Assembly (NCBI RefSeq): GCF_000519325.1
Contig: NZ_KI912613.1
Location: 393,705 to 457,704, forward strand
Direction of reading: 5' to 3'
Source: Patulibacter minatonensis DSM 18081
GTDB taxonomy: Bacteria > Actinomycetota > Thermoleophilia > Solirubrobacterales > Solirubrobacteraceae
Length of the DNA stretch: 64,000 nt
The translations under genes were made by a program, and so were the position numbers. Shown in pieces: positions 26,750 to 35,289 of this stretch. Positions within the stretch are counted from its first letter, which is position 1, and every line of letters starts with the position of its first letter. The notes beneath the pieces were generated by a model. That model ran no database searches. It saw only the letters and a program-made list of their open reading frames with translations, and was not told the DNA's origin.

Positions 26750-28687
26750 TCAGTCCAGGCCGACCGGGCGCGGCAGCGTGTAGGTCGGGAACAGCTTCGT
26801 GGTCCCCGGGCTCTCGATGACGTGCGTCTGGGCCCGGTAGATCCCGGCCCCGAGCTTCGACGGGGCGCTCATCCGCACCTGGAAGCGGCCGCTCGCGTCG
26901 GGCACCACGCGCTTGATCGTGCGGTACGTCTTGCACGTGACGCGCTGCTTGATCAGGATCGGCTGCTGCCGCGCCTGCCGCGGGCCGAGGACGCGGCCCT
27001 TGAACGTCACGCGCCGCCCCTTCGACGTGATGCTCGTGGTCGCCATGCGGCGGGCGAACTTCAGGGCGCGCGTCCGCCGGCCGCTCACGACCGCGAAGTA
27101 CCGGGCGCTGTTCGTGTACCGGATGGAGGACGGCGGGAGGGCCACGCGCGTCGAGAACATCCCGTTCTTCAGGACCTTCGCCGAGCCGACCCGCTTGCCG
27201 CCGTGGCGCAGGTAGATCTTCGCGGTCTTCCCGACAAACCGCTTCTGCGCGACGCCCTGCACGAACGTCCGCCCGTGCGTGCCGTAGACGTCGATCAGCT
27301 GCGCGGGCCGCGTCGAGCACTTCAGGACCTCCTTCGCGACCGGCGAGGGGTACTTCTTCTTCGGGGTCGGCTTCGGCTTCGGCGCCGGGGCGTCCTTCTT
27401 CGGGGGCTCCGCCTTCGGTGCCACGGGCGGCGCGCAGCCCGCGGCCCCGGAGCTGACCCGCGCGCGTCCGACCCCGGCCGCCAGCACGGGCTGTCCGAGC
27501 AGCTGGACGCCGACGGCGAGGACCTGCTGCGAGAGCTGGTCGCCGGTGATCGTCTGGCGATTGGCGTCGATCGTCACGCGCAGCAGGCCGGGCGGCAGCT
27601 GGATGCGGATCTGGTCCAGCAGCGGCTGGAGCGTGTTCGCCAGCGACGTGGCGAGCGACCCGAGGGTCTGTCCGCCGAGGAGCCCGTTGACGAGCCCGAC
27701 CACGCCGGCGTCGCGGGAGTGCAGGAGGTCGTAGAGCGTCGTCTCGGTCGACCCGCCGTTGGAGCCCGCGAGGAGCTGGCCCAGGAGGCCGGTCGTCCCG
27801 ACCTTGATCCCCTTCAGGAGGTCGGTGACCGAGAGGAGCTTCCCGAGCTGCAGGTCGGCGGTGTCGAGCGAGAGCGCGCGACCGGCCGCGCTGTTGACGT
27901 CGATCGAGGTGCCGAGGATCTTCAGGTCGGCGATGCTCGAGCTGCCCGAGAGCTTCGCGGTGCCGCTCACGCACTGGGCCGTCGCGGTCGAGCGCAGCAC
28001 GCCGACGTCGAGGATGTCCGGCAGGGCCGCCGCGAGCGCCCCCGGGAGCGCGTCGGTGATGCTCGAGAGCAGGGTGCTCGTGCTCGTGCCCTGGAGCTGG
28101 AGCCCGCCGAGCACCGGCAGCCCACCGGCCGCACCGCCCACGACGGGGAGCCCGCCGAGCAGCCCACCCAGGCCCGCCGGGAGCGCCGCCACCGGGTTCG
28201 CGCCGGCCGCGCCCGCACCGAGCAGGCCCGCCAGCGGCCCGGCCCCGAGCGGCCCGAGCAGGCCGTCGACCTGGCGCGTGACCTGCCCGACGATGCTCGA
28301 CGGGCCGCTCAGGAGCTTCGACCTCAGGAGGTCGCCGAGGGCCGCGTCGGCGCCGAGCCGGACGCCGGCGATCCGGGTGTTCGAGACGGCCTCCTTGCCG
28401 GCGGTGACCTTCGTCGACGCCTCCAGCGCGCTGACGCGGGCGAGCCCGAGGATCGGCAGGTCGACGAGCGTCCGGTCGTCCGTCGCGCACGGGGTGAACG
28501 CCGCATTGGCGCGGAGCGGTTCGATCGCGGGTGAACCGAGCAGCGACAGCTGGACGGCGCTCGCGTCGCAGGCGTTCGTGGTGGTCGCGGCGGACGCGGC
28601 CGACGGGATCGCGGCGAGGGCGCCGATGCCGATCGCCGCGGCGGCGGTCGCGCGCCGGGCGACCTTGGAGGTACGAGGTGCAGACAT
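26750..28687 (-). CDS. Large secreted Ala/Leu/Gly-rich protein with tandem C-terminal beta modules
   Basis: A 645-residue protein. The signal peptide is at about 1-33 (ATAAAAIGIGALAAIPSAASA). A long domain (about 35-430) alternates Leu/Gly-rich amphipathic stretches with two conserved-looking cysteines in TNACDAS and AQCVSG; it somewhat resembles actinobacterial choice-of-anchor-type exported proteins, but the match is weak. A Lys/Pro-rich linker (about 445-475) follows, then two 75-residue beta modules with similar pattern (the first with LRHGGKRVGSAKV, the second with GRRVTFKGRVLG). Probably wall-associated. ATG at 28687 starts the signal peptide, with GGGGACC upstream. Single gene. Confidence 0.65.
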   Translation of the reverse strand: MSAPRTSKVARRATAAAAIGIGALAAIPSAASAATTTNACDASAVQLSLLGSPAIEPLRANAAFTPCATDDRTLVDLPILGLARVSALEASTKVTAGKEAVSNTRIAGVRLGADAALGDLLRSKLLSGPSSIVGQVTRQVDGLLGPLGAGPLAGLLGAGAAGANPVAALPAGLGGLLGGLPVVGGAAGGLPVLGGLQLQGTSTSTLLSSITDALPGALAAALPDILDVGVLRSTATAQCVSGTAKLSGSSSIADLKILGTSIDVNSAAGRALSLDTADLQLGKLLSVTDLLKGIKVGTTGLLGQLLAGSNGGSTETTLYDLLHSRDAGVVGLVNGLLGGQTLGSLATSLANTLQPLLDQIRIQLPPGLLRVTIDANRQTITGDQLSQQVLAVGVQLLGQPVLAAGVGRARVSSGAAGCAPPVAPKAEPPKKDAPAPKPKPTPKKKYPSPVAKEVLKCSTRPAQLIDVYGTHGRTFVQGVAQKRFVGKTAKIYLRHGGKRVGSAKVLKNGMFSTRVALPPSSIRYTNSARYFAVVSGRRTRALKFARRMATTSITSKGRRVTFKGRVLGPRQARQQPILIKQRVTCKTYRTIKRVVPDASGRFQVRMSAPSKLGAGIYRAQTHVIESPGTTKLFPTYTLPRPVGLD

Positions 28688-28873
28688 CGAGGTCCCCTGG
28701 GACGTTGTTCGTGTTCGGCCCACGCGCCGGGGGTGCGCGGACATCGGTTCTGTCGATCACGGAACGAGCGGGGACCTCGTATGTGACCTCGCGCACGGAA
28801 TGCGCCCGGAGAACCTACACCCCTCCCGACCCGACATTCGTCGGGTGTGCTTGACGGGTGCGCCTCGCCTGGA

Positions 28874-29539
28874 TCACGCCCAGAGCCGGCGCCTCGCCCA
28901 GCCGTCGTCGGTGCGCGCGTAGGCCAGCCGGACGTGCCTGCGATCGGGATCACCCTGCTGGAACTCGACCTCGTCGGCCACGATCTCCCAGAGGGTCCAC
29001 GCGGGCGCGACGCGCTCCGGGTCGTCCTCGATCCGGGCCGTGGCGTGCCGGAGCGCGACCTCGACATCCTCCTCGTGGTCGAGCGTGTCGCCCTGCCGGC
29101 CGACGAGCGTCTCCGCCCGGGCGCCAGGGCCGCGGGCGAGGAAGTCGGCGGCGCTCGCGGCGGCCCCGGCGTCACGGACCGGTCCGCGGAGCCGGACCTG
29201 CCGACCCTGGTCGGGCCAGTAGAACGTCGCGGCGGCGACGGCGGTGGCGTCGAGCTCCGCGCCCTTCGCGGTCCGCCGGCTGCCGGCGAACCACCACGCG
29301 CCGTCGGGCCCGACGCCCTTGAGGATCAGGACCCGCACGTTCGGGCGTCCCTGCCGGTCGACGGTGGCGAGCGTCATCGCGTGGGGCTCGCGGACGCCGG
29401 CGTCGATCGCGCCGGTGATCCAGGCGTCGAACAGGGCGACGGGATCGGCGGGGGCGGCACCCGCGTCGAAGGCGGGCAGTGCGCCCGCGAAGACGGGGAG
29501 CGCCCGGAGTCGGGCGGCGAGATCGTCGGGCGCCGTCAT
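28874..29539 (-). CDS. Pyridoxine/pyridoxamine 5'-phosphate oxidase-like flavoprotein
   Basis: A 221-residue FMN-binding split-barrel protein. AMTLATVDRQGRPNVRVLILKG and WWFAGSRRTAKGAEL correspond to the FMN/substrate segments of PdxH. AAATFYWPDQGRQVRLRGPVR is the conserved core strand pair, and RRLWA at the end replaces the PdxH tail RLAP, so this is a divergent PdxH-like oxidase. The expected reaction is oxidation of pyridoxine or pyridoxamine phosphate to PLP; phenazine-type relatives exist. ATG at 29539 follows the end of a terminator region. Same strand as the Rpf-like gene but separated by strong hairpins. Confidence 0.8.
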   Translation of the reverse strand: MTAPDDLAARLRALPVFAGALPAFDAGAAPADPVALFDAWITGAIDAGVREPHAMTLATVDRQGRPNVRVLILKGVGPDGAWWFAGSRRTAKGAELDATAVAAATFYWPDQGRQVRLRGPVRDAGAAASAADFLARGPGARAETLVGRQGDTLDHEEDVEVALRHATARIEDDPERVAPAWTLWEIVADEVEFQQGDPDRRHVRLAYARTDDGWARRRLWA

Positions 29540-29580
29540 GGGCCGATCCTGCCAGCGACGGCGGACCCGCCGGGAACGAC

Positions 29581-29609
29581 GAGGGCCCCGGAACGGATCC
29601 GGGGCCCTC
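29581..29609 (-). terminator. Rho-independent-type terminator after the Rpf-like gene
   Basis: GAGGGCCCCGGA-N5-TCCGGGGCCCTC, perfect 12-bp arms, 43 nt after the stop of the gene at 29652. A second palindrome, GGACGCCGCGCGGCGTCC at 29625-29642, lies just before it on the same strand. Confidence 0.65.
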
Positions 29610-29651
29610 GGGGTCCTGCTGCGTGGACGCCGCGCGGCGTCCTGCGGGGGA

Positions 29652-30272
29652 TCAGCCGCCGCAGACGGGCCACGGGCTGGAGCCGCGCTGCGCCTGGAGC
29701 TGCTGGGCGCGCTGGTCCTGCTCGGCCTCCGGGGCCGCGGCCGGGTCGCCGGAGCCGCCGACCGACTCCCAGGTCCGCTGGTCGAACTGGTACTTGCCGC
29801 GGTACTGGCCGTCGGGCGAGACCGCGCCCGGGTCGCCGCCGGACTCGCACTGCGCGACGCCGGAGAGGTCGCCGCCGGAGCCGCCGGAGGACTGGGCCGG
29901 GGCGGCCTGGCCGGAGCCCGTCGCCTGGCCCGAGCCGACGCCGGTCTGGCCGGTCTGCCCGGCCGACCCGGACGCGCCGGTCGACGTGGAGGCCTGCTGG
30001 GCGGGAGCGGCGGCGCTCGCGACCATGCTGCGCAGGGTCCCGAGGGACTCGCGCAGCTCGGCGCTCGTCGCGGCGCGCGCCTTGCCGCCGTCCTGCACGC
30101 CGTCGTCGGCGATGTTGCGACCCGGCTGACCACCGGCGTCGACGACCCGTTCGTACGCGGCGTCGTAAGACTTCGTGAGACCACCGGACGGCGCGGCCGA
30201 CGCGGCGGTGGGGACCGCGGCGAGCGCGACGGACGCGGCAGCGGCGGTGAGGAACGTCTTCTTCGTGCCCAT
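29652..30272 (-). CDS. Resuscitation-promoting-factor-like transglycosylase
   Basis: A 206-residue secreted protein. The signal peptide is at about 1-27 (AAASVALAAVPTAASAA), followed by a helical segment (about 31-90), a Ser/Gly/Gln-rich linker (about 92-134) and a C-terminal Rpf/lysozyme-like domain (135-206) with GVAQCESGGDPG (catalytic Glu143, Cys142), GKYQFDQRTWESVGG and closing WPVC (Cys204, expected to pair with Cys142). Rpf proteins cleave peptidoglycan glycan strands during regrowth. Short spacer residues between motifs are somewhat reduced compared with actinobacterial Rpf. ATG at 30272 with AGAGGTG upstream. The 312-bp leader/divergent gap upstream is rich in hairpins. Confidence 0.88.
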   Translation of the reverse strand: MGTKKTFLTAAAASVALAAVPTAASAAPSGGLTKSYDAAYERVVDAGGQPGRNIADDGVQDGGKARAATSAELRESLGTLRSMVASAAAPAQQASTSTGASGSAGQTGQTGVGSGQATGSGQAAPAQSSGGSGGDLSGVAQCESGGDPGAVSPDGQYRGKYQFDQRTWESVGGSGDPAAAPEAEQDQRAQQLQAQRGSSPWPVCGG

Positions 30273-30584
30273 GGAGTGATCACCTCTCGGTGGTCGGATG
30301 CGTGGCGCGCCGCAGCGTGGGCCGGAGCTCTCCGGCACGACGACGGCGCGGGCACCGCCGGTCGGGCGGTGCGCGGCAGGCGCGGAGGGTGCCGGGGTCT
30401 CCCGGCGGGCCGCGTGGCGTCCTGACACCACGCCCCTTCAGCGCCACCGGGAACGCTAGGGGCTCGCGGCGGGGAGTCCTGTGGGCGTCCTCACAGGGGT
30501 CGGGCAGGCCCGCACGCCCGCGCCGGGCCCTTGGCGGACCGGGCCCCGCACCGGAGGATCGCCCCGCCGTGCGACGCTTCCGCC
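30273..30584. promoter_or_regulatory. Structured leader region between the Rpf-like gene and the glycan locus
   Basis: A non-coding 312-bp gap. On the Rpf side are GCACCGCC-N5-GGCGGTGC (30352-30372) and GCCGGG-N4-CCCGGC (30391-30406). Actinobacterial rpf genes are often controlled by c-di-AMP riboswitches, but I could not match the conserved ydaO blocks here, so no riboswitch is called. The Gfo/Idh start at 30585 has no visible Shine-Dalgarno; GACGCT lies 6 nt before it as a weak leaderless -10. Confidence 0.35.
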
Positions 30585-31598
30585 GTGACGTCGACCGCCC
30601 ACCCGGACGCCCCCCGACCCGAGGCCGCCGGACGCCCGCTCCGCGTCGCCGTGCTCGGCCAGGGCTCGATCGGCAGCCGCCACGCGGGGCTGGCGCTGGC
30701 CGAGGGGTGCGACGTCGTCGCCTGGGACCCGCGCGGCGTCCACGCGCCGGGGACCACGGGTGCGGCCACCCCGGAGGACGCGCTGCGGGACGCCGACGTC
30801 GCGGTCGTCGCGAGCCCGTCCAGCGAGCACCCCGCCCAGGCCCGGCTCGCGCTGGAGCACGGCTGCCACGTGCTCGTGGAGAAGCCGGTCGCCATCACCG
30901 CCGACGGTGCGCGCGGCCTCGCGGAGCTCGCCGCCGAGCGCGGGCTGATCGCCGCCGTCGCGATGAACCTGCGCTTCCACGACGGGCCGCGGACCATCCG
31001 GCGGCTGCTCGGCGCGGGGGAGATCGGCCGCCCCGTCACGGCGTTCGCGACCTGCGGGTCGTGGCTGCCGGGCTGGCGGCCGGACAGCGACTACCGGCGG
31101 TCGTACTCGGCGCGCCGCGAGCTCGGCGGGGGCGTCGCGCTCGACGCGATCCACGAGATCGACTACACGAGCTGGATCCTCGGCGGCGTCGCCGACGTCG
31201 ACGCACGCCTCGCACGCCTGTCGGACCTCGAGCTGGACGTCGAGGACGTCGCCCTGTTCACCCTCGGGCACCGCGCGGGGACGATCAGCACGATCGCCCT
31301 GGACTACGTCGACCGCGGGTACCGCCGCGGGCTGCGCGTGGTCGGCACCGAGGGCTCGCTGGCCTGGGCCTGGGAGGACGCCGAGGTCCGCCTGACGACC
31401 GCGGACGGCGAGCGCAGGATCCCCGCGCCGTCGCCGGCGGCGGAGACCTACGCGCGGCAGATGCGGCACCTGCTCGCGGCCGCGGCCGGGGGTCCGACCG
31501 ATCCGCTCTGCTCGCTGGACGAGGGCCGCGACGCCGTCCGGGTGGTGGACGCCGCGCGGGTCGCGTCCGCCGACGGGCGCCGCGTGACGCTCGGCTGA
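30585..31598 (+). CDS. Gfo/Idh/MocA-family NAD(P)-dependent oxidoreductase
   Basis: A 337-residue enzyme. The Rossmann motif is VAVLGQGSIGSRHAGLA (near the N-terminus, after 18 variable residues), with the conserved VEKPVA motif whose lysine is catalytic, and a C-terminal substrate domain with LGGGVALDAIHEIDY giving the family's Asp/His pair. Family members oxidise or epimerise sugars and sugar nucleotides. It opens the glycan locus, so a nucleotide-sugar or sugar substrate is likely. GTG at 30585 was chosen because the family N-terminus fits; a GTG at 30569 is not in the same context. Next gene starts 121 bp later on the same strand. Confidence 0.85.
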   Translation: MTSTAHPDAPRPEAAGRPLRVAVLGQGSIGSRHAGLALAEGCDVVAWDPRGVHAPGTTGAATPEDALRDADVAVVASPSSEHPAQARLALEHGCHVLVEKPVAITADGARGLAELAAERGLIAAVAMNLRFHDGPRTIRRLLGAGEIGRPVTAFATCGSWLPGWRPDSDYRRSYSARRELGGGVALDAIHEIDYTSWILGGVADVDARLARLSDLELDVEDVALFTLGHRAGTISTIALDYVDRGYRRGLRVVGTEGSLAWAWEDAEVRLTTADGERRIPAPSPAAETYARQMRHLLAAAAGGPTDPLCSLDEGRDAVRVVDAARVASADGRRVTLG

Positions 31599-31719
31599 CG
31601 ACGGGCGGTCCGCGGGTCGCGCGGGCCGCCTCCCCCGGCCGTCACCGTCGTCCCGGGGCGGGCGCCGGCGCGCCACGACGCCGCCGCGGGGGTCGCGCGG
31701 GCGGCCGGACCCGGGAGCT

Positions 31720-33366
31720 ATGGTGCCCCGCGTGGCCCGGACGACCTCCGCCAGCACCTTGGTGCGCAACACCCTGGCCAACGGGGCGGGCGCGTCGGTC
31801 GGCATGGCCATCGGCATCCTGATCACGCCGTTCACGATCACGCAGCTGGGCCTCAGCGCCTACGGCGTGTGGAGCCTCGCGCTGACCCTCTCGTTCGCCG
31901 GCGGCTACGCGGCGATGTCCGACCTCGGGATCGAGGCGGCGACGGTTCGGTACGTCGCGGAGGCGGAGGGCGACGACGACCTCGAGGGCGTCAACCGCAC
32001 CGTCGCGACGACCCTGGTCTTCTTCGCCATCGTCGGAGGCGTCCTCGCGATCGCGATGGTGGTCCTCGCGTCCAGCCTGACGACGCTGTTCGACGCGCCG
32101 GACGGGCTGAAGCACGCGTCCACGATCGCGTTCGCCCTCGTCGGCGGGCAGCTGGCGATCGAGATGCCCTCACGCGCGCTCACCGCGGTGCTCGAGGGCA
32201 CCCAGAACTTCGTGGCGTACCAGGCCGTCGAGCTGTCGAAGGCCCTGTCGTTCGCGGTCATGACGATCGTCGTCCTGCTCACCGACCACGGGATCATCGG
32301 GCTCGGGATCTCGTACGTCGCGACGTCGATCGGGGCGTTCTTCGCCTACTGGTTCCTCGCGCACCGGGCCGTGAAGGGCCTCAGGGTCTGGCCCGGCAAC
32401 GCCTCGAAGTCCGAGCTCAAGCGGCTCCTGAGCTACGGCTCGAGCGTGTTCGTCTTCCGGCTCACCGGTACCGCGTACCGCCAGATGGACCGCCTGATCC
32501 TCGGCGTGGCGACGGAGCCGAAGCTCGTCGCGATCTACGAGATCGCCAACAAGGTGCACCTCGCCGCCGCGCTCGTCCAGTCGATGTCCGTCTCGGCGCT
32601 CGTGCCCGCCGTCGCCAAGGCCAGGCGCGACCTGGCGCTGCTGCGCGACATGCTGCTCCGCGGGACGTCCTACACCGTCGCGGCGTCGCTGCCGTTCACG
32701 ACGGCGGCGATCGTCTTCGCCGGACCGCTCCTGCGCGACTGGATCGGCCCCGACGCCGACGGAGCGATCACCTCCGCCCAGCTGTTCCTGGTCTACCTGA
32801 CGATCGCGGTCTTCCACATGGTCTCGACGACGATGCTGGTGGCCCTCGGGAACGTGCGGCCGATCCTGCTCACGAACCTGGGGATGCTGGCGGTCAACGT
32901 CGTCGTGTCCGTCGCCCTGGTCGGCCCGCTCGAGGTCGAGGGGGTGCTCCTCGGCACGCTCGTGGCGACGATCGTGGGCTGGCCGCCGCTGCTCCTGATC
33001 GCCCTGCGCCGGTTCGACGTCGACGCCCGCGACTGGGCCCGCAGGATCGTCCTGCCCCAGATCCTGCCGACGATCGTGCAGGTCGCCGTGCTGCTCGTGG
33101 GCCTGTGGCTCCTGAACGACGTCGGGAGCCTGATCCTCGACGGGCTCTGGATCCTCCTCTCGGTCGCCGCGTACCTGCTCGTCTTCGGCCGGTTCAGCCT
33201 GCCCGCCGAGGAGCGCTCGGTGCTCGTCGCGACCATCCGGCGCGCCGTGAAGCGCAGCGCCCCGCCGACGGATCCTCCCGCCGATCCGCCGCCCCCGGCA
33301 CCCGGCGACTCGTCGACGCCCGCGGTCCCGCCGGCGACCACCGGTCCCGGGATCGCGACGCCCTGA
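31720..33366 (+). CDS. Wzx-like polysaccharide flippase (MATE/MOP superfamily)
   Basis: A 548-residue membrane protein with about 14 hydrophobic helices in the MOP-flippase order. NTLANGAGASVGMAIGILITPFTITQLG at the N-terminus and a repeat near residue 240 (LLSYGSSVFVFRLTGTAYRQMDRLILG) mark the two halves; the C-terminus is Pro-rich (about 505-548). It would flip a lipid-linked oligosaccharide to the outer face. ATG at 31720 is one start; a GTG at 31732 follows a TATGGT hexamer (31719-31724) by 7 nt and may be the true leaderless start. No Wzy-type polymerase is visible nearby. Confidence 0.85.
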   Translation: MVPRVARTTSASTLVRNTLANGAGASVGMAIGILITPFTITQLGLSAYGVWSLALTLSFAGGYAAMSDLGIEAATVRYVAEAEGDDDLEGVNRTVATTLVFFAIVGGVLAIAMVVLASSLTTLFDAPDGLKHASTIAFALVGGQLAIEMPSRALTAVLEGTQNFVAYQAVELSKALSFAVMTIVVLLTDHGIIGLGISYVATSIGAFFAYWFLAHRAVKGLRVWPGNASKSELKRLLSYGSSVFVFRLTGTAYRQMDRLILGVATEPKLVAIYEIANKVHLAAALVQSMSVSALVPAVAKARRDLALLRDMLLRGTSYTVAASLPFTTAAIVFAGPLLRDWIGPDADGAITSAQLFLVYLTIAVFHMVSTTMLVALGNVRPILLTNLGMLAVNVVVSVALVGPLEVEGVLLGTLVATIVGWPPLLLIALRRFDVDARDWARRIVLPQILPTIVQVAVLLVGLWLLNDVGSLILDGLWILLSVAAYLLVFGRFSLPAEERSVLVATIRRAVKRSAPPTDPPADPPPPAPGDSSTPAVPPATTGPGIATP

Positions 33367-33476
33367 CCGCGCGCCGCCGGGCCGGAGGAGCGCCCTCGGG
33401 GCCCAGCCTCCCGCACGGAGGCCCGCGATAGGCTGGGACGCTCCTGTCCGCGACCTCCGGGGACCCCGGCACCTCC

Positions 33477-34433
33477 ATGCCCCCACCCACGAGCATCTCC
33501 GCGTTCGACCCCCGCTTCCTGCGGCCCTGCATCTTCCCCGTCATGCGCCGCATGGGCTACGGCACCGCCGTGTCCGTCAACAACGGCATCGCGTCCGGCC
33601 CGCACGCGACCGACATGGTCATCTCCCTGAGCGTCTTCGACGCCGACGGGCACCTGATCGGGACGCTGGACGACATCGGCCGCCTGGCGCCCGGTGCGAT
33701 CACGAAGATCGACACCCGCCCGCTGATCACGCAGCTCGGCGCGCCCGAGGACCAGGACCTCCTCGGCGTCATGCACCTCGTGCCCGTCGACCTCGTCGGC
33801 GTCGCGACGACGGACATCGACACCGCGGTCCTCATGGAGCACATCCGGGTCTCCGACGACTTCATCGAGTTCCGCCAGGAGCCGCGCGGCGTCATCACCG
33901 GCGTGGCGTACCAGACGGGTCCGCTGAACGACCCGCGTCTGTCGTCGACGCGCACCACGGTCGTGCAGGCCCCGAAGGTCATCGTCTCCGAGGGCGTCGA
34001 CACGCTCTTCACGCTGCTGAACGTGTCCACGTCCTTCGACTACGCCGACCCGGTCACGCTCGACTTCTGGATCATCCTGCCCGACGGCACGCGGGTGACC
34101 CGCTCGCAGATCACCGTCCCCGCGTGGACGTACCGGCAGATCAGCGTCACCGAGGTCCTCGAGGCCGACGGGACGCTGCAGCGCGTCCGTGACGCAGGCG
34201 GACTCGGGCTGCTGATCGGCTACTCGAAGGACGGCACCGTCGTCCCCGTGTCGCTGACGCGGAACACCGCCAGCGGCGGCATCGCCTGCGACCACACGCT
34301 GCCGCCGGTCTTCTACCTCTCCACCTGGGGCGGCCAGAAGCGACTGGAGGCCAACGCGCGCCTCGAGCAGGAGCTGTTCGACGGCGACGCCTTCACGTCG
34401 GCGAAGCTCGCGACGGCGGGGGCGCGGTCCTGA
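33477..34433 (+). CDS. Unrecognised soluble beta-rich protein A of a three-gene set
   Basis: A 318-residue protein with no signal peptide or TM. It appears to hold two beta-sandwich repeats. The first (about 28-95) has a DADGHLIGTLDD strand pair and APGAITKIDTRPL; the second (about 175-275) has LPDGTRV and VPAWTYRQISVTEVL. Both show the order acidic-Gly turn, hydrophobic strand, Ala/Pro, strand, loop to LL. A similar pattern is in the next gene, so the two are probable paralogues. No enzyme motif seen. The gene ends in TGATG with the next gene, implying tight coupling. TAGGCT at 33429 is a possible -10. Confidence 0.7.
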   Translation: MPPPTSISAFDPRFLRPCIFPVMRRMGYGTAVSVNNGIASGPHATDMVISLSVFDADGHLIGTLDDIGRLAPGAITKIDTRPLITQLGAPEDQDLLGVMHLVPVDLVGVATTDIDTAVLMEHIRVSDDFIEFRQEPRGVITGVAYQTGPLNDPRLSSTRTTVVQAPKVIVSEGVDTLFTLLNVSTSFDYADPVTLDFWIILPDGTRVTRSQITVPAWTYRQISVTEVLEADGTLQRVRDAGGLGLLIGYSKDGTVVPVSLTRNTASGGIACDHTLPPVFYLSTWGGQKRLEANARLEQELFDGDAFTSAKLATAGARS

Positions 34434-35287
34434 TGGTCGGCGTCCGTCAGCGCATCGTCGAAGGCACCCACGAGCGGGCGGTCCGCGCCGGCCGCGTGCC
34501 GCGCCGCCCGTACGCGCACTACTTCGTCGAGACCGAGGGCCTGCACTCCCGGCTGCACCTGCAGAACTTCTGGTCGACGTTCTGGCCCGGGGCCGACGCC
34601 ACCGCGACGGCGCACGTCAGCGCCTACGACCAGACCGGCCGCGCGCTCGGCACGACCGACGTGCAGCTCCCCGCGTTCGGGTCGATGTTCCTCGAGGTCG
34701 CCGACCTCCTGGAGCGCCTCGGCGCGACATCGTCCACCGAGGGCCTCGTGGCCGTCGACCTGGAGCCCGCGCCCGCGCTGCGCGCCCGCATGGCGGACCT
34801 CCCGTCGCCCGAGAGCGTCGGGGTCAACACGCCGTTCTGGATGGCGTACCGCGACGCGACCGAGAACTACATGTACGTCCACTCGATCGAGGTCCTCGGC
34901 GGCGTCGTCGAGGGCACGACCGCGCCGCTGGCCTGGCACCTGCGCCGTGCGCCCGCGCAGCGCGAGCCGTGGCGCTCGTGGCGCCTGTTGGACGCCGACC
35001 TCCTCGACGAGGTCCAGGTCGTCGCCGTCAACCACGGCACCGAGGCCGGCGAGACCGGCGTCGGGATCTTCGACGCCGACGGCCCGCTGCTCTGGGAGGA
35101 GCGCGTGACGCTTCAGCCGCGCGAGCTGCGGCGCGTGCGGGTCCCGCAGGAGGCGATCGAGGAGTGGCGCACGGCCGGCCCCGGCCGCCAGGTCCGCATC
35201 GGTCTGGACCCGCTCCTGACGACCAACGGCAAGCCCTACGTGATCATGCGGTACGCGGGCGGCCCGCTGTCGCTGCACCACGGCTGA
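34433..35287 (+). CDS. Unrecognised soluble beta-rich protein B of a three-gene set
   Basis: A 284-residue protein, ATG overlapping the preceding stop. N-terminal HYFVETEGLHSRLHLQNFWS, then repeat one (about 55-105: SAYDQTGRALGTTDVQLPAFG then EVADLLERLG) and repeat two (about 195-260: VGIFDADGPLLWEE, then LQPRELRRVRVPQEAIEEW). The pattern DxxG-strand-LPA/QPR-strand is shared with protein A. Aromatic and His residues (HYF, WMAYRD, YMYVH) could form a carbohydrate-binding face, which is inference. The gene ends 2 bp before the GTG of a glycosyltransferase-like gene. I cannot name the family. Confidence 0.7.
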   Translation: MVGVRQRIVEGTHERAVRAGRVPRRPYAHYFVETEGLHSRLHLQNFWSTFWPGADATATAHVSAYDQTGRALGTTDVQLPAFGSMFLEVADLLERLGATSSTEGLVAVDLEPAPALRARMADLPSPESVGVNTPFWMAYRDATENYMYVHSIEVLGGVVEGTTAPLAWHLRRAPAQREPWRSWRLLDADLLDEVQVVAVNHGTEAGETGVGIFDADGPLLWEERVTLQPRELRRVRVPQEAIEEWRTAGPGRQVRIGLDPLLTTNGKPYVIMRYAGGPLSLHHG

Positions 35288-35289
35288 GC

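Noticed and set aside
30273..30584. ydaO/c-di-AMP riboswitch upstream of the Rpf-like gene
   Set aside because: Expected from the family, but I could not locate the conserved sequence blocks by eye; left as a structured leader only.
33477..35287. Secreted adhesins
   Set aside because: Both proteins lack a signal peptide and TM segments and are coupled to a cytoplasmic transferase.
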